Positions 9,839 through 21,446 of a stretch of DNA of 64,000 nt are shown here, in pieces; the stretch's first letter is position 1; every line of letters starts with the position of its first letter. The position numbers and the translations under genes were made by a program. The notes below the pieces were generated by a model. The model worked only from the letters and a program-made list of their open reading frames with translations. It had not been told where the DNA came from and did no database searches. Source of the DNA: Bullera alba. Lineage: Eukaryota > Basidiomycota > Tremellomycetes > Tremellales > Bulleraceae. The DNA lies in the NCBI GenBank assembly GCA_001600095.1, contig BCIX01000001.1:6783198-6847197 (forward strand). Reading direction: 5' to 3'.

Positions 9839-11498
9839 ATGTCGCATTTCCACTTTCTCAACAAGACCCAGCCGCCGCAAGTCACGTCTTTGAATCTTCC
9901 ACCCAACACGTCTTGTGTTCTGCTCAAGAAACAGACAATCTCAGTCGAGTCCACCCCTTTGCCGATACTCCAGCCCGATGGCGTACTGGTCAAAGTCATC
10001 AGCACAGATAAGTCCTCTCAGACACACCTGATATAGAGCTTGTAAGACTAACTTGGGGTTCACGTATCTGCGGAAGTGATCTGCACAACTATCTAGCGGG
10101 CGGAGTGGGTGGTCGGCCGGTCACCGAGCCTATCATCATGGGACACGAGAGCTCCGGTGAGGTCATTGCCGTTGGAGATCTCGTGACGAGTCATAAGATT
10201 GGAGACAGGGTCGCCAGTAGGTCTTTCCCACTCGAAGGATCCCTGTCTAGCTGACATTGTGGCAGTCGAGCCTGGGTTGCCGTGTAGGCGTTGTGTCAAC
10301 TGTAAAGCCGGTCGAAGCAATATCTGCGTCGGTGAGTGGAGCAAAAGGTGACTCGTATGCCAGACTGATGATCTGTTAGACATGCGATATTGTGGTGCAC
10401 CAGGCTCGGTCGGTTCGCTGTCAAAGTGGGTCAACTAGAGGAACAACTTGCTAACTATCAGGTACTTCGCCCTTCCGGCCGACATGGCGCCTCACATTCC
10501 CGAGGGCATCTCCTGGGAAGAAGCTGGAAGTATTCAGCCACTAGCTGTGAGTTCGCCAAGCTGGCGATGTGAGTCTCGTAGCTCAACTTGGTCAGATCGG
10601 TGTACAGATTGGAAAGAGGGTGGACCTCCGAGCTCATCAGACCGTCGCTATCTTGTGAGTGCGATCCCTGGGACTCCCACTGATCTATTTCAGTGGGTGT
10701 GGACCCATTGGACTGATTGCGGCTGCTGTCGCGCACGCATACTCGGCTCGCAAGATCATCGCAATTGACAACAACCCGAAACGTGTCGAGTTTGCCAAAA
10801 AGTATATCTCACCGATCACCGGTAAACCAATCATCGACCACGTCTTCCTCAATACCGATCTGCCGACAAAAGAGGTCCATATCAAGACAAACGGAGTGAA
10901 TGGTCTTGCTGCAAAGGTCGGCGAGGGTCTGCACGGCGCAGGAGTCGGAGATGGCGAGACACCTGCCCATGACGATGAGCACGAGACTACCGTTGGTGAC
11001 ATCAAATGGGAGGCCGCGAAGAAGCGGGTGGTCGACTGGATCGAGGAGGCAGGTCTGACCAATGAGGAAGGCTTTGACAGAGTCATTGAGGCGACTGGCT
11101 CGGAGGATTGTGGGATCCTGGGAGTGGCTATTGCCAAGCAGGGCGGTGTCCGTGCGTACCGCGTTATGAGGGGTTGAGTAGCTCTAATCGAGTTTGCAGA
11201 TCTTGCTGTTGGTCTGGGCCACATTCAGACCAATTCCTTCCCAACGCTGGCAGTAACCAACAAAGAACTCGACATCAGAGGTGAGTTTACTCTGATGATC
11301 AGTCCGCTGATCGGCGTAGGTATCACGCGATACACCGCTTCTTGCTTCCCCTCGGCGATCGACTTGCTGGCAAGAGGAGTCGTCGATTTGAAACAGCTCA
11401 TCACCAAGACGTACCCCTTGTCGCAATCGCTAGATGCGTTCGAGGCGGTAAGAGCGGGTAATGACATCAAGGTGATCGTGTGGAACCAGGAGGCCTGA
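9839..11498 (+). CDS. Zinc polyol dehydrogenase, xylitol-dehydrogenase (D-xylulose reductase) type
   Basis: This is a medium-chain Zn-dependent dehydrogenase that probably interconverts xylitol and D-xylulose (or a related polyol) with NAD. Exons: 9839-10007, 10064-10216, 10266-10331, 10380-10425, 10462-10546, 10596-10654, 10694-11151, 11200-11280 and 11320-11498, giving 431 aa. Catalytic zinc motif GICGSDLH is near residue 57 and GHESSGEV near 85. The structural zinc site is CRRCVNCKAGRSNIC. The Rossmann motif is GCGPIGLIAAAV. After the coenzyme domain starts there is a polar insertion (near THDDEHETTVGD) that makes the protein longer than typical xylitol dehydrogenases. The first intron looks AT-AC rather than GT-AG. 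Substrate choice (xylitol, sorbitol or arabinitol) is inference. Confidence 0.85.
10008..10063 (+). other. AT-AC intron (U2-like) in the dehydrogenase gene
   Basis: The intron starts ATAAGTCC and ends GGGTTCAC, with ACTAAC as branch point about 14 nt before the end. Removing it joins VKVISTG to ICGSDLH exactly as the family requires. GT-AG alternatives need weak donors and insert or delete residues around the zinc cysteine. Confidence 0.75.
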
Positions 11499-11768
11499 CG
11501 TTGATCTCTTGTCGCTAAGGGAGGTAGAGAGGTTAGCATACATGGTACGGAGGCGGTCTTGCCGTATGCCATGGAAGAGTAGTCAGTCTAGTCGATAGCC
11601 AAAGTAGTGCAAGTATTACGTGCAGTTAGTTGAGAGTTACGAGGAGGATTCGAGGATTCATCGCGTCGTCATTTCGCTGTCCCAATGTTTGAACCGTACC
11701 GTCTTCCTCATGTGTCTTCAACAAGCAACAACACCAATTGCAACCTAAGCAAGCCTTTATCACTTCGA

Positions 11769-14700
11769 ATGCCGGCGTCACTCTACCTACAGCACTCGCC
11801 GAGAGCATACTACCTCCTCACCGAATCACACGCCCTCGTCTTCCGCCAGCCAGATGCCTCCGAGACAAAGGCATCAAAGAGCGTGGTAGTCGCGGAATTT
11901 CTCTCCATTGATGAGGTCGACACCAGGAATCTGGTGAAAGCGAGTAGGGGTAGATATGTGGAAGGTGTCCTCGGAGTGACCAGCGTACCAACGGGTGAGT
12001 CAGTATCTCATGTGGGATTACAGGAGTATAACTCACCCCCTCAGATCGCTCGCCGGTGCCCGAGATATTCCTCCTCCTGCTCTCGTCTTCATCGCCATTA
12101 CCCCCTCTACTACCTGGTTCTTCGTTGAGACCAGCTCGAGTCGTGTCAGTCGAGTTTCATTCCTTGTCCAGCAGCTTCTGGGATTCGCCAGACATTGCTC
12201 AGCCAACATCGACGTACGGAAACTTTGAAGAGGATGACGATCCTTACAACGCCGGCTATGGTGCCGGGCCCAGCGCGACCATGTCCCAAGCATCACAACA
12301 AGGGGTGGAGAATCCTACGAGCGGGATGCGCAAGTACCTCGAATCAGGATCGTTCTACCATGCTGAGAAAGCGAGATGGGATATATCTTCACGGATGGAG
12401 GAGCATAATTGGATCCAAGCGGAGCGTCAGATATCGACACAACACCCCCTCGAGACGTTTGACGAGCGGTTTGCTTGGAACGCAACCTTGTTGAGACCAT
12501 TACTGGACTTTCGCAACGGTCTGCCAGCGGACGTACGGGGGAGATTGGACCAGGAGAGCTTGATATACCCCATCATCCAGGGATACTGCGGTTCATTACC
12601 CATTTCCACCGGTGGGCGCTCTCTTGATGGGAAACCCGACGTCGCTTCTCTGGGGCTTATCAGTCGCTTGAGCTGGAAGAGAGCAGGCGCGAGGTTTAGG
12701 ACAAGAGGGATCGACGATGATGGCCAGGTCGCCAACTTTGTCGAGACAGAGCTCATCTTTGCCACAAACGACGTATGTCTGAGTTACACTCAGATCAGAG
12801 GATCTGTACCCTTGTTCTGGCAACAACCCAGTATGGGTCTTCAGACGTTACAGCAAAAAGTAGAGATCACACGACCGCCACAAGCGACTCAACCGGCATT
12901 CGACAAGCATTTCCTGGATTTACTGGAGAACTATCACTCTGTTCACGCAGTCAACCTCTTGGGCCAGAAGGATGCCGAGTCGATGCTGTCCGCCGCATAT
13001 TCGGATCACCTGGCCACGTTGAAGGATACTTTGGCCGAGACTCCAGTGGGGGAGAAGCAAAACATGGATGCGGAGCCACATGGCACGCTGTCGTTGACGC
13101 CGTACGACTTTCACGCTGCGGTGCGGGTGAATGGGAGTGATGCGGTGAAGCAGGACATGAAGAGGAAGCTGGGTGCATCGATGGGGCAATTTGGTTGGAC
13201 CGCCGTGGATACTGCAACAGGTCAGATCGTTGAGCAGCAGGAAGGTGTCTTTCGAGTTAATTGCCTTGACTGGTGAGTGACTTGGCACGACCTACGCTGA
13301 CCCGCAGCCTCGATCGCACCAACTTTGTCCAGGACGTCATCTCCTCGCTCACCCTCGTCCGATTCCTCGACTCCATTGGCTCTACCATCGTGTCCAGCCC
13401 GACGCTGTGGTCTGCCCACCGCACTCTCTGGGCTGATAATGGTGATGCCCTATCGAAGACTTACTCCGGGACCGGTGCCTTGAACACTAGTGCCACACGG
13501 ACCGGCAAAAAGACATTTGCTGGTCTCTTGTCGGATGCGACAAAGAGCGTGTCTCGCGCATATATCACCAATTTTTCTGATAAAGGAAAGCAGACCTCCA
13601 TCGACATGCTCCTCGGCATGCTGGCGGGTCAACGACCGGTCATCCTGTTCGACCCGATCGGCGATACTGTCCAATCCGCTCTGCACAGCCGTTTGAACGA
13701 ATACTCTCGTACTCGCAAGCTCAGCCTGTTCGTTGGGACTTGGAATCTGAACGGCAAAGCCCCGGATGAGGCGCTCGATTCGTGGCTCTTCCCACCAAAT
13801 CACGCCGAGTCCGATATATACGCGATCAACTTTCAAGAGATTGTCGAGTTAACTCCTGGCCAGATACTGCAAACCGATCCGATGAAGAAACGGATGTGGG
13901 AGAAGTATATCATGGACACGTTTGAGATGCGAAAGGGTCACGGGGAGTACTTGCTGTATCGGAGCGAACAGCTGGTTGGAACGGCTTTGATCGTGATTGT
14001 CAGATCGGACCTCACGCCTCATATCCGGCGGGTGGAAAGCGCGACAAAGAAGGTGAGCAATTTAGTGCCGACTGCGCTGACAGGTAGACTGGACTATCAG
14101 GTCTTAGTGGAAATAAAGGCGGTGTGGGCATACGTCTCGAGCTCTTCGACACATCCATCTGCCTCATGACGTGTCACCTGGCTGCTGGACACAGCAATGT
14201 GACGGAGCGTAATGCCGACTACCGGACGATCTCCACTGGTCTCAAATTCCTCCGGGGCAAGACTATTGACGACCACGATATCGTGATCTGGGCCGCGGAT
14301 TTCAATTATCGAATCTCCATGCCCAACCTCGATGTGAGGGATTACGCAGAGTCGCATCAGCTCGATCAACTTCTCAGCTCGGATCAACTCCTCCAGGCGA
14401 TGGATGACGAAGAGGTGTTTGTGGGCTACGACGAAGGGCCAGTCACGTTCCCCCCGACGTACAAATATGACAATGGGACAGATACCTATGATTCGAGTGA
14501 AAAAGCCAGGATACCCGCTTGGACGGATAGGATCCTGTTCAAGGGCTCGGCACTGAGGTTGAAGGAGTATAACAGGGCGGAACTGAGGACTTCAGATCAT
14601 CGACCGGTGTTTGGGGTGTTTGACGCTACGATTCGTGACGTTGATCACGCGAAGAAGGACGCGATCGAGAAGGAGATTTTGGGCACGATACGCAAACACG

Positions 14701-15347
14701 AGGTTAAGGCAGGTTCGTCCGCTTCGCCGTCAAAGGTGATACCTCGCTCGGGATCAGCCAGCTCAGCTACACCTCGTCTACCACCACGACCAAATAGCTC
14801 AACATTGAAAAAAGACCCGCCAGCTATGCCACCACGCCCTGCATCTGCCACGGTCCCAGGACCATCCTCTCCCGAAAGACAACCTGTACGCAGAAAACCT
14901 CCCCCTCCACGACCTCGATCACCACTTCCCACCTCGTCACCTCTACCCACCAGTAGTCCGGCGAAAAGACCCCCGCCACCCATCCCTGCTACTGGTAAAG
15001 GGCGGCTCGATCCTCCGGTGCTCGACGGACGCAGTGCCTCACCTTCAGACATCTCGCCTACGTTAACACCCTCCTCCACGGGTGACTATGTCGTCGTGAC
15101 ATCTCGCGGTCATGGACCGCCTATACCTCCTCGCGTCACAAACTCTCAAGCACCGCTCGACTCGCCGCCTCCGGCAGGCCTACCTACCCCCGTTCAGCCC
15201 GACAACAAGCCGGTCATTCCGTCGAAATTGAAGCCAGAGGTCAAGCCAAAGCCGACGACATTGGCGAGCGATAAGAAGCCCCCACCGGCGGTCACACCGA
15301 AACCTGTAGCATTGAGAAGTGTCAGCAATAGTGGGAGTATACAGTAG
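11769..15347 (+). CDS. Synaptojanin-like inositol-polyphosphate 5-phosphatase with SAC1 domain
   Basis: This protein has an N-terminal SAC1 phosphoinositide phosphatase, a central 5-phosphatase, and a Pro-rich tail, as in yeast Inp51/52/53, which act on PI(4,5)P2 in endocytosis and Golgi traffic. Exons 11769-11994, 12045-13272, 13308-14052 and 14088-15347 give 1152 aa. The SAC1 catalytic CX5R motif is RVNCLDCLDRTN, split by intron 2, so this domain looks active. The 5-phosphatase blocks are FVGTWNLNGK, INFQEIVE, TGLSGLSGNKGG, WAADFNYRI, PAWTDRILF and TSDHRPVF. The tail is full of PPRP/PPPP runs suited to SH3 binding. Introns 2 and 3 are only 35 nt each. Which INP paralogue it matches is not resolved. 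Confidence 0.92.
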
Positions 15348-15914
15348 AGATAGAGTGCATAGATACAAGCACTGATAGCATGCATGAATGTCCATGTTGA
15401 TGATGACTGGGTTTGTCTGATCTGATCGACACGGACGGACATCGCGGCACCAAAGCGGCTCATTTAGTTCCCCTTTGGCTCGGGGTCGGTTTTGCCTCAA
15501 CGTTCCCATAAACGTCGTCTACACTCAGCTAGTCATCCTTGTCCAAATCAACGCTCCTTTGTCACCCGTACAGCTGTGAATAGTAATCACAGGCTCTGCT
15601 CAAGAACGCACGCGGTAGTCCAGGCGAAACCCCAGAGCGCTTCGACACGGGACGCGCAGTTCGCCCAGGTCAGGTCAGGTCGCGAGGCTGGCTCGGTCCG
15701 TTGACCTTGGAAGCGACAGCACAGCATAGACACGCTCCCATCTCTACGCCCTCTGCTCAATTGTTCACGCCAGCACATATGTCCCGGGACTAGACTCCAG
15801 GTCCAGTCAGAAGCTCGAAACATCTCAGTGAGAACAGGGAGTTCGAGAGCTGCGCGGACGCGCAACTCTGCGTAGCACAGCACATCAACGGGGCAAAACC
15901 TCAGACTCGCACAG
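15348..15914. other. Intergenic region
   Basis: This separates two plus-strand genes and contains the promoter of the RhoGAP gene. No supported ORF or RNA gene was seen. Confidence 0.5.
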
Positions 15915-18900
15915 ATGTCCACGGACTCTATATCCACTCCGGCGCCACCATTCGCGATGGAGAGGACGAGCTCGACTGGCCGCCCCTTGTCTGAGATTTC
16001 GAACAACTCCACCAAATCGGACAACAGGCGGTCCATAGCTCGGTCATTCAAGGATCGCTCGAGACCCGTGTCCGAGGTCAGAGACACTCTGGGCGAGAAT
16101 GCGTCCTCTTCAACTTCGACTTCTGCCAAAGCGAATCACGCCTCGACAAGCACTGTCCAAACGATCACGGTCAACTTGATGGATTATGCCCAGATAGCCG
16201 GTCGGAATTCGCTCACAGCACCCCCGCCTCCTAGTCCGACGACCAAACCAGCTCCGCCAAGCAAACCGCCAGGTCTGCTGTCCACCAGATCGCGCTCCAA
16301 CCAGTCTGTCAAAGATGCCAGCTCGAACACGTCGAAAGCAGAGCCCGGCGCGAACGGAGAAGGCGACACTGTTCAGGCAGAGGGAAACAAATCGTCACGG
16401 TAAGTCCATCGACCAGAATCACTTGACAGCAAGCTGATTCAACATCCAGGTCCATTGACGACCATATATCACCCATGTTGATGGCTAAACGCGCCTCCCT
16501 ACGCCCATCACCTCTTTCGGCTTCGTATGCAGATGTCGCCAAACCCATCCCTTCACCCACTTACGAAACACCCCCCTCCTCCTTTGAGTCTCAACGCTCG
16601 ATTGCCGATCTACCCAACAAGCCTTTAACGAAAACGAAACCATCGTGGCTTCGTCGCGCGAGTGGGACTGCAGCATTGAGATCAAAGTCAAAGTCACCAG
16701 TGGACGGAGAGACTGGAATGACGGCTTCAGCATCCCTGCCGCCTGTACTGCCTCCCCGGAAGAATGGGTTGGAATCACTCTTAGAACGACCCAATCCGGA
16801 CATGGCTCCTCCCGACCTCCCTACTAAAGGATCATACGCCAACGTCGCCGCTGGATCCAGTCGGAGCAGACTGGGTGATGGCCAAGGACGTCCAGCATTC
16901 CTCCCCGCTCCACCGGCTCTGCCGTCCAGAGAGAACATTGGGAATATACGGGGTCGACTGGCGGCATGGACTCAGGCGGCCAACCAATCAAGCTCGCCTT
17001 CAGGATTCTCAGGCTTCAGTCGTTCGGAATCATCAAGCTCCATCGCCACTACAGCTTCAGGGCAGGGTCGATTCCCATCCTCGGCGCAGAGAGTTTTGGG
17101 TAGTGCGGGATCCGCGGTACAGAAGAGCTGGGCGGGATTGAGAGCAAGAGGAGTCGCGGGATCTATCAGCTCGATGAGCGGGTTGGGTCAGTCTGGATCC
17201 AGTCGCCGTTCGTTCGAGCAGAGCGGGTCTTGGTCTTCTGGCTTGGGCAGTCGCAGCGGGCGAGATCGCACACAATCTGCCGATGTAGCCTTGCGACCTA
17301 GTTCCTCGGATGGACCAGTATTCGACCTCGGAGTGATCAAACGGTCCGCGGGTGGCAGGACAGGGAGGGTGTTTGGACGCGACCTTGTGGAAGTGGGAAA
17401 GTCGTGGGGCATTGCGGACTCGTCAGAGGCGGAGAGCGAATACGAGAAGAGGAGAAGGTCGTGTTTGCCGGCTATCGTCGTTCGGACTGTTGAATATTGT
17501 GAGTCACTCAAACAGGGATGGCATGTTAACGATGATAGTGGAGATATGGGGGCCGAAGGAAGAAGGAATCTTTAGGATTAGCGGGAGAACAAGTCATATC
17601 ACCAGGCTGCGGAAAGAGTTTGATGCGGGTGAGTCAAACTTCATCGACCTCCGGACAAGGGCTAATCTTCTTAGGCGCCGATCTGGACTTGCGCCAATGC
17701 CACCCAGCCGATCTCGACCCGCATTCCGTGGCGGGCATCTTCAAGTCGTATCTCAGGGAACGTTAGTGACCCTATGAAGAGCACGCAGCTGATCATTTAG
17801 TGCCAGTACCTCTTCTTACCAACGAGCTGACACCGAGATTCGAGACGTATGTCCGGAAAAAGCAGAGTATCCAGGAGGAAGACGATGGCTCATTGGAGAA
17901 GGATGCAGAGGAGGATCTAAACGCTTTGTTGCGGGAGATGCCTCATGCGCATTGGTTTTTGCTGGCCGATGTCGGTAAGTACGGTGTGGCCGGACGGCAT
18001 TTACAATGGACTGATGAAACTTTAGTCAAACTGCTCGACTTGATACCCCGATACACCTCGGAAAACAGGATGACGCTGAATGCCCTCATGCTGTCCCTTG
18101 GACCATCACTCAATATTCCCGGCGGCGTTCTGACGGAGCTGCTCAATCACCGCGACACGCTATTCACCACACCGCCCCCGCTCTCGGTATCCGAGACTGC
18201 GGCTTCACTTATCGACTTTGGCGAAGTCAACATCCCTCCTCCTGAGATCTCGCCTGTAGTCACCATTCCAGCTTCAGCGTCAAGCGTCGCACTCTCCGCC
18301 CAAGGCGATATTGCCCCAGCCCCGACTCTGAAGAAGGTCTCGCGCCTACCGTCGAAACCTAGTCTATCTCGCTTGTTCACCACTGCGAGCGCCACACCCG
18401 TCGAGCCCGTCGAATCGTCACGAGTCTCCATTGTTGAGGCGGAACCGCCAAGAGTCGAGCTACCTCTGGCGATATCACCTATGTCGCCGTCATTCTCCTC
18501 GTTTCAGCAGGACCAGCCGGACGTAGTGGAGGCGTTGGAGGATGTCGTGGCTGAGGACGGAGATGGATTGACGGCGTCCTCGGCTAGTGAATGGCTACAC
18601 AGGCCACCAATAACACCGACTCCTATTGCCGACAGGTTCACCAATTCCGGTTCATCATTTCCAACTTCGCTACGCGCCAAATCATCCTCCAGCCCCGCTG
18701 CATCGCTGAAAGGCTCAGTCGAAGCGCCTATTACTGTCGACGGATCGCCATCATCCAATCCCGCCACAGTCATCAGACGCGGAGCGCCCGTGTTCTTCTC
18801 CTCTCCCAGCACGAGCCACGAAAGGTCTACCAGCGGAACACCGTCTGGTGTCAAGAGAAAGGACGATTCCCCAATCCTAGACTCATCAGATGGTACCGAG

Positions 18901-18981
18901 GGCAGTCGGGCAAAGAGGCTTTCTGCGGGTCCAGGAGCGATCGACGTCAGAGATATGGTCAGGAATCTAGAGTGTGCATAG
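15915..18981 (+). CDS. RhoGAP-domain protein
   Basis: This is a GTPase-activating protein for Rho/Rac/Cdc42-type GTPases. Exons 15915-16399, 16450-17498, 17539-17628, 17675-17761, 17801-17974 and 18026-18981 give 946 aa. About 470 residues of Ser/Pro-rich, probably disordered sequence precede the GAP domain. That domain starts at VFGRDLVEV, carries the arginine finger in EEGIFRISG, continues through VAGIFKSYLRELPVPLL, and ends near NALMLSLGPSLNIP. The C-terminal 280 residues are again Ser-rich with an acidic and a basic patch. No PH, BAR or C1 domain was seen. It lies in the same direction as the phosphoinositide phosphatase gene, which may be coincidence. The target GTPase is unknown. Confidence 0.9.
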
Positions 18982-19062
18982 TGTCATCTTCCTAGCTACA
19001 ATAGGTGTCACTCCCAGCGGCTTTGGCCAGGACATTGTTGTATCCCCACCTATCCCCACCTT

Positions 19063-21063
19063 TTATGCAGTACGTGCTGCCATCAGCAAGCTGCTATGCT
19101 CAGTATCTCTGACTGTCTTCTTCCTACCCCTAAATCCTGATTTACGCGTGCTCACTCCTCTGTCGTACATGCTCCAATCCTCGCCATCGTCGACCTCTTC
19201 CTCCCCACTCTCGTCGTCGTCAAAGTCGTCTTCCTCCTCCTCGTCCTCCTCGGCATCTGAGACAGCGGGTCCAGGAATATCCGGAACGGTCCTGAATATA
19301 TCCTGCACGACCTCGTCTGACCACGCTGGAGAGGGCTCAGGCCCGAGATCGAGATCGGGATCGCTCTTGTCGTCGGAGCCATTCAAATCTTCGGGACGGA
19401 GTATCTGCGAGAGGGGTGATGGTGATCGGGTGTATATGCTGCTACTCGCACCCGATCTCGTGCGGGGTCTTGTTTTGGGTACAAAGCTCACAGCCCTGGT
19501 CCGTCCGGTCGACATTCCGTATTGGCTGCTGGTCAATGTTTGCGGAGCTGGCCCTGACTTTGCCCTTTGATGGGGCATCCTCGCGTTTTGGGCAGAGTTC
19601 GTGATATATGGGGTGTTGCCGCTGCTATAGGGTGATTCCAGGAAGTCGAAGGGAGGCAGCGAAGTCGTTGATAGTGATGGAGTTTGCGGCGCCGATGTCG
19701 CGGGAGTGGAAAGCAACGAATTGCCGGTCGAGGAAGCAAAGTATTCGTACGAGTCTGAACCCGGCGAGTGGTCGAATTGTTCGCTGGGTCTCTCTGGCCT
19801 GACCTTGGGCCGTGATCGTGATCGCGATTGTGAGAAGGATCTGCGGACCGATCCGAGGACGGAGGCTATGGAGGACCGTTGTGAAGGACGTTGTGGCGGC
19901 GGTGGAGGCGGTGGTGGTCCACCTATGTCGCCGGTCCTTGATCTGCCCTGTAGATCAGAGAGGGACGTCCTTGCTGAGCCGGACACTCGTTCGGTGGACG
20001 TATTGCTGGGTCTTCGTGACGGATGGCGTTTCCTGCTCCTGCTTCTACCCGATGATGTCCGGCCGGTCCATACCCTGTCAACGGCGTCTTTGACCATCTC
20101 GGTGACTGGGTCTTTGATCCTTGGGATCCAGTGCAAATCGTCATTCGGGCAAGAGAAGGAAAAGCTCAGTTCGACATCATGTACACCTTCTCTGAGCAGT
20201 GGGCGATCGGGAAATTCGAGACTACCAGGGTATTCGAACTCTTCGCCGTGGTTGATTTCAGTCAGGACAGGGTCGTGTTCGGGTATACTTCCCTCCATCT
20301 CCTTCTCCACCTTTTTCTTCTTGACATTCAAGCCCGGATCGACATCGATGTAGTCGGAGGTTTCCGTGATAACACGATGAGGGATCAGGGAGGACATGTA
20401 TGGCCTTCGTCTGTATGGCGCGTTCTTTTCGGCTTCTGTTTCCATCGACTCGTCCCAGTCTACGGGCCTGTCGAAGAATCTAGGCTTGACGGTGAAAGCC
20501 TTGTCCGATATCTTGGTGGAAGCGTCGATTCCCCACTTGGAATACGTCCTACAAAGGCGAAGTAGGAGATTTGCATTGTCAGGATGAGTAAAGGCCATTC
20601 GGGGGGTTTGACTTGACTTTTGGCTCAATTGCTGCTTGAGCCTGTCGACATATGATTGCGTTCGGGGATCGCTGAGTAGTCTATGCAAGTCGGCCTGATC
20701 GCGATCACTCATTGGAGTGTGCTTCCTTGAGGGTTCGTTGAGCAATTCGCTCACTTTCTCCACAGTACGTTGATCTTCCAAACTTTCGAATGCGCCACAC
20801 ATTTTCATGGAATGTGGTCGATCAGTCGAGCTCCAAGTGGTCATCCTTCCTTCACTATCGTATAGTACGGCGCGGTGACCGATCTGCCTGTCGACCCTGG
20901 GCCATTCGTTGCTCTTGGCCGTCAGCAGTTCTCCTGGAATCTGGGGTTTGGGTCTTTGCGCTATTGGATTCCTCCATGAAATTGGGTCACGCCCTCCCGT
21001 CATGATGACACCGCACCCGGCGTCGCTGTCACTATCATCGTCGTAGGGGTCGTTGGGTTCCAT
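19063..21063 (-). CDS. Hypothetical Ser/Arg-rich protein, 666 aa
   Basis: This is an intronless ORF. The first ATG is at 21063 (MEPNDPYDDDSDSD); the open frame extends 57 nt upstream but only from a TTG. The protein has an N-terminal acidic stretch and a central more ordered region (around LLRLCRTYSKWGIDAS, PRFFDRPVDWDESME, PYMSSLIPHRVI). A SRSRKRHPSRRPS basic segment and a PPPPPPP run follow. A long Ser-rich region leads to a very acidic block of about 35 residues, and the basic tail is GFRGRKKTVRDTEHSS. There is no membrane segment or signal peptide. I recognise no family. It shares a 383-nt divergent promoter with MTQ1. Confidence 0.75.
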   Translation of the reverse strand: MEPNDPYDDDSDSDAGCGVIMTGGRDPISWRNPIAQRPKPQIPGELLTAKSNEWPRVDRQIGHRAVLYDSEGRMTTWSSTDRPHSMKMCGAFESLEDQRTVEKVSELLNEPSRKHTPMSDRDQADLHRLLSDPRTQSYVDRLKQQLSQKSSQTPRMAFTHPDNANLLLRLCRTYSKWGIDASTKISDKAFTVKPRFFDRPVDWDESMETEAEKNAPYRRRPYMSSLIPHRVITETSDYIDVDPGLNVKKKKVEKEMEGSIPEHDPVLTEINHGEEFEYPGSLEFPDRPLLREGVHDVELSFSFSCPNDDLHWIPRIKDPVTEMVKDAVDRVWTGRTSSGRSRSRKRHPSRRPSNTSTERVSGSARTSLSDLQGRSRTGDIGGPPPPPPPPQRPSQRSSIASVLGSVRRSFSQSRSRSRPKVRPERPSEQFDHSPGSDSYEYFASSTGNSLLSTPATSAPQTPSLSTTSLPPFDFLESPYSSGNTPYITNSAQNARMPHQRAKSGPAPQTLTSSQYGMSTGRTRAVSFVPKTRPRTRSGASSSIYTRSPSPLSQILRPEDLNGSDDKSDPDLDLGPEPSPAWSDEVVQDIFRTVPDIPGPAVSDAEEDEEEEDDFDDDESGEEEVDDGEDWSMYDRGVSTRKSGFRGRKKTVRDTEHSSLLMAARTA

Positions 21064-21446
21064 ATCGCCTATATGCTGCCAGGTTTTGGTGGTCAGTGGG
21101 AGAGAATGAGTGAATGCCAAACGCGCCCGCCGTCATTCGGCGCTTTGAAGAGAGCTCTGTCATTCTGAATTCTGAGGTCGGGCGCTGGGGCGCTTGGGTG
21201 GCAAGAGGACTTGAAAGGATGTTTTCGATATCATCAACACAAAGGATCCACCTTGGAGAAAGAGTAGAGTAGCTCGTCAAGTGTCGACCTGCGCGTTTGC
21301 CCGAGAGAAGGCGAGGGTCTTGGGGAAAGGTCATATCGACGGAACCAATTCAGAGACGCCTTCGACAATCGAAAGTGACAACCAGCAGTTGCTGAAGCAG
21401 TAGAAGAGGATGATGATCGAGAGTAGTGGCCTTCTCGACCGCATTG
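21064..21446. promoter_or_regulatory. Bidirectional promoter region
   Basis: The region lies between the divergent starts of the 666-aa protein gene and MTQ1. No clear TATA box or other motif was identified. Confidence 0.4.

Noticed and set aside
14053..14102. Apparent frame mismatch in the synaptojanin-like gene between exons 3 and 4
   Set aside because: Using the acceptor at 14087 instead of 14100 gives KK-TGLSGLSGNKGG, which matches the family and keeps the frame, so there is no frameshift.
19706..20353. 215-codon plus-strand ORF
   Set aside because: Antisense shadow of the 666-aa Ser/Arg-rich gene; its Gly run is the complement of the Pro run.
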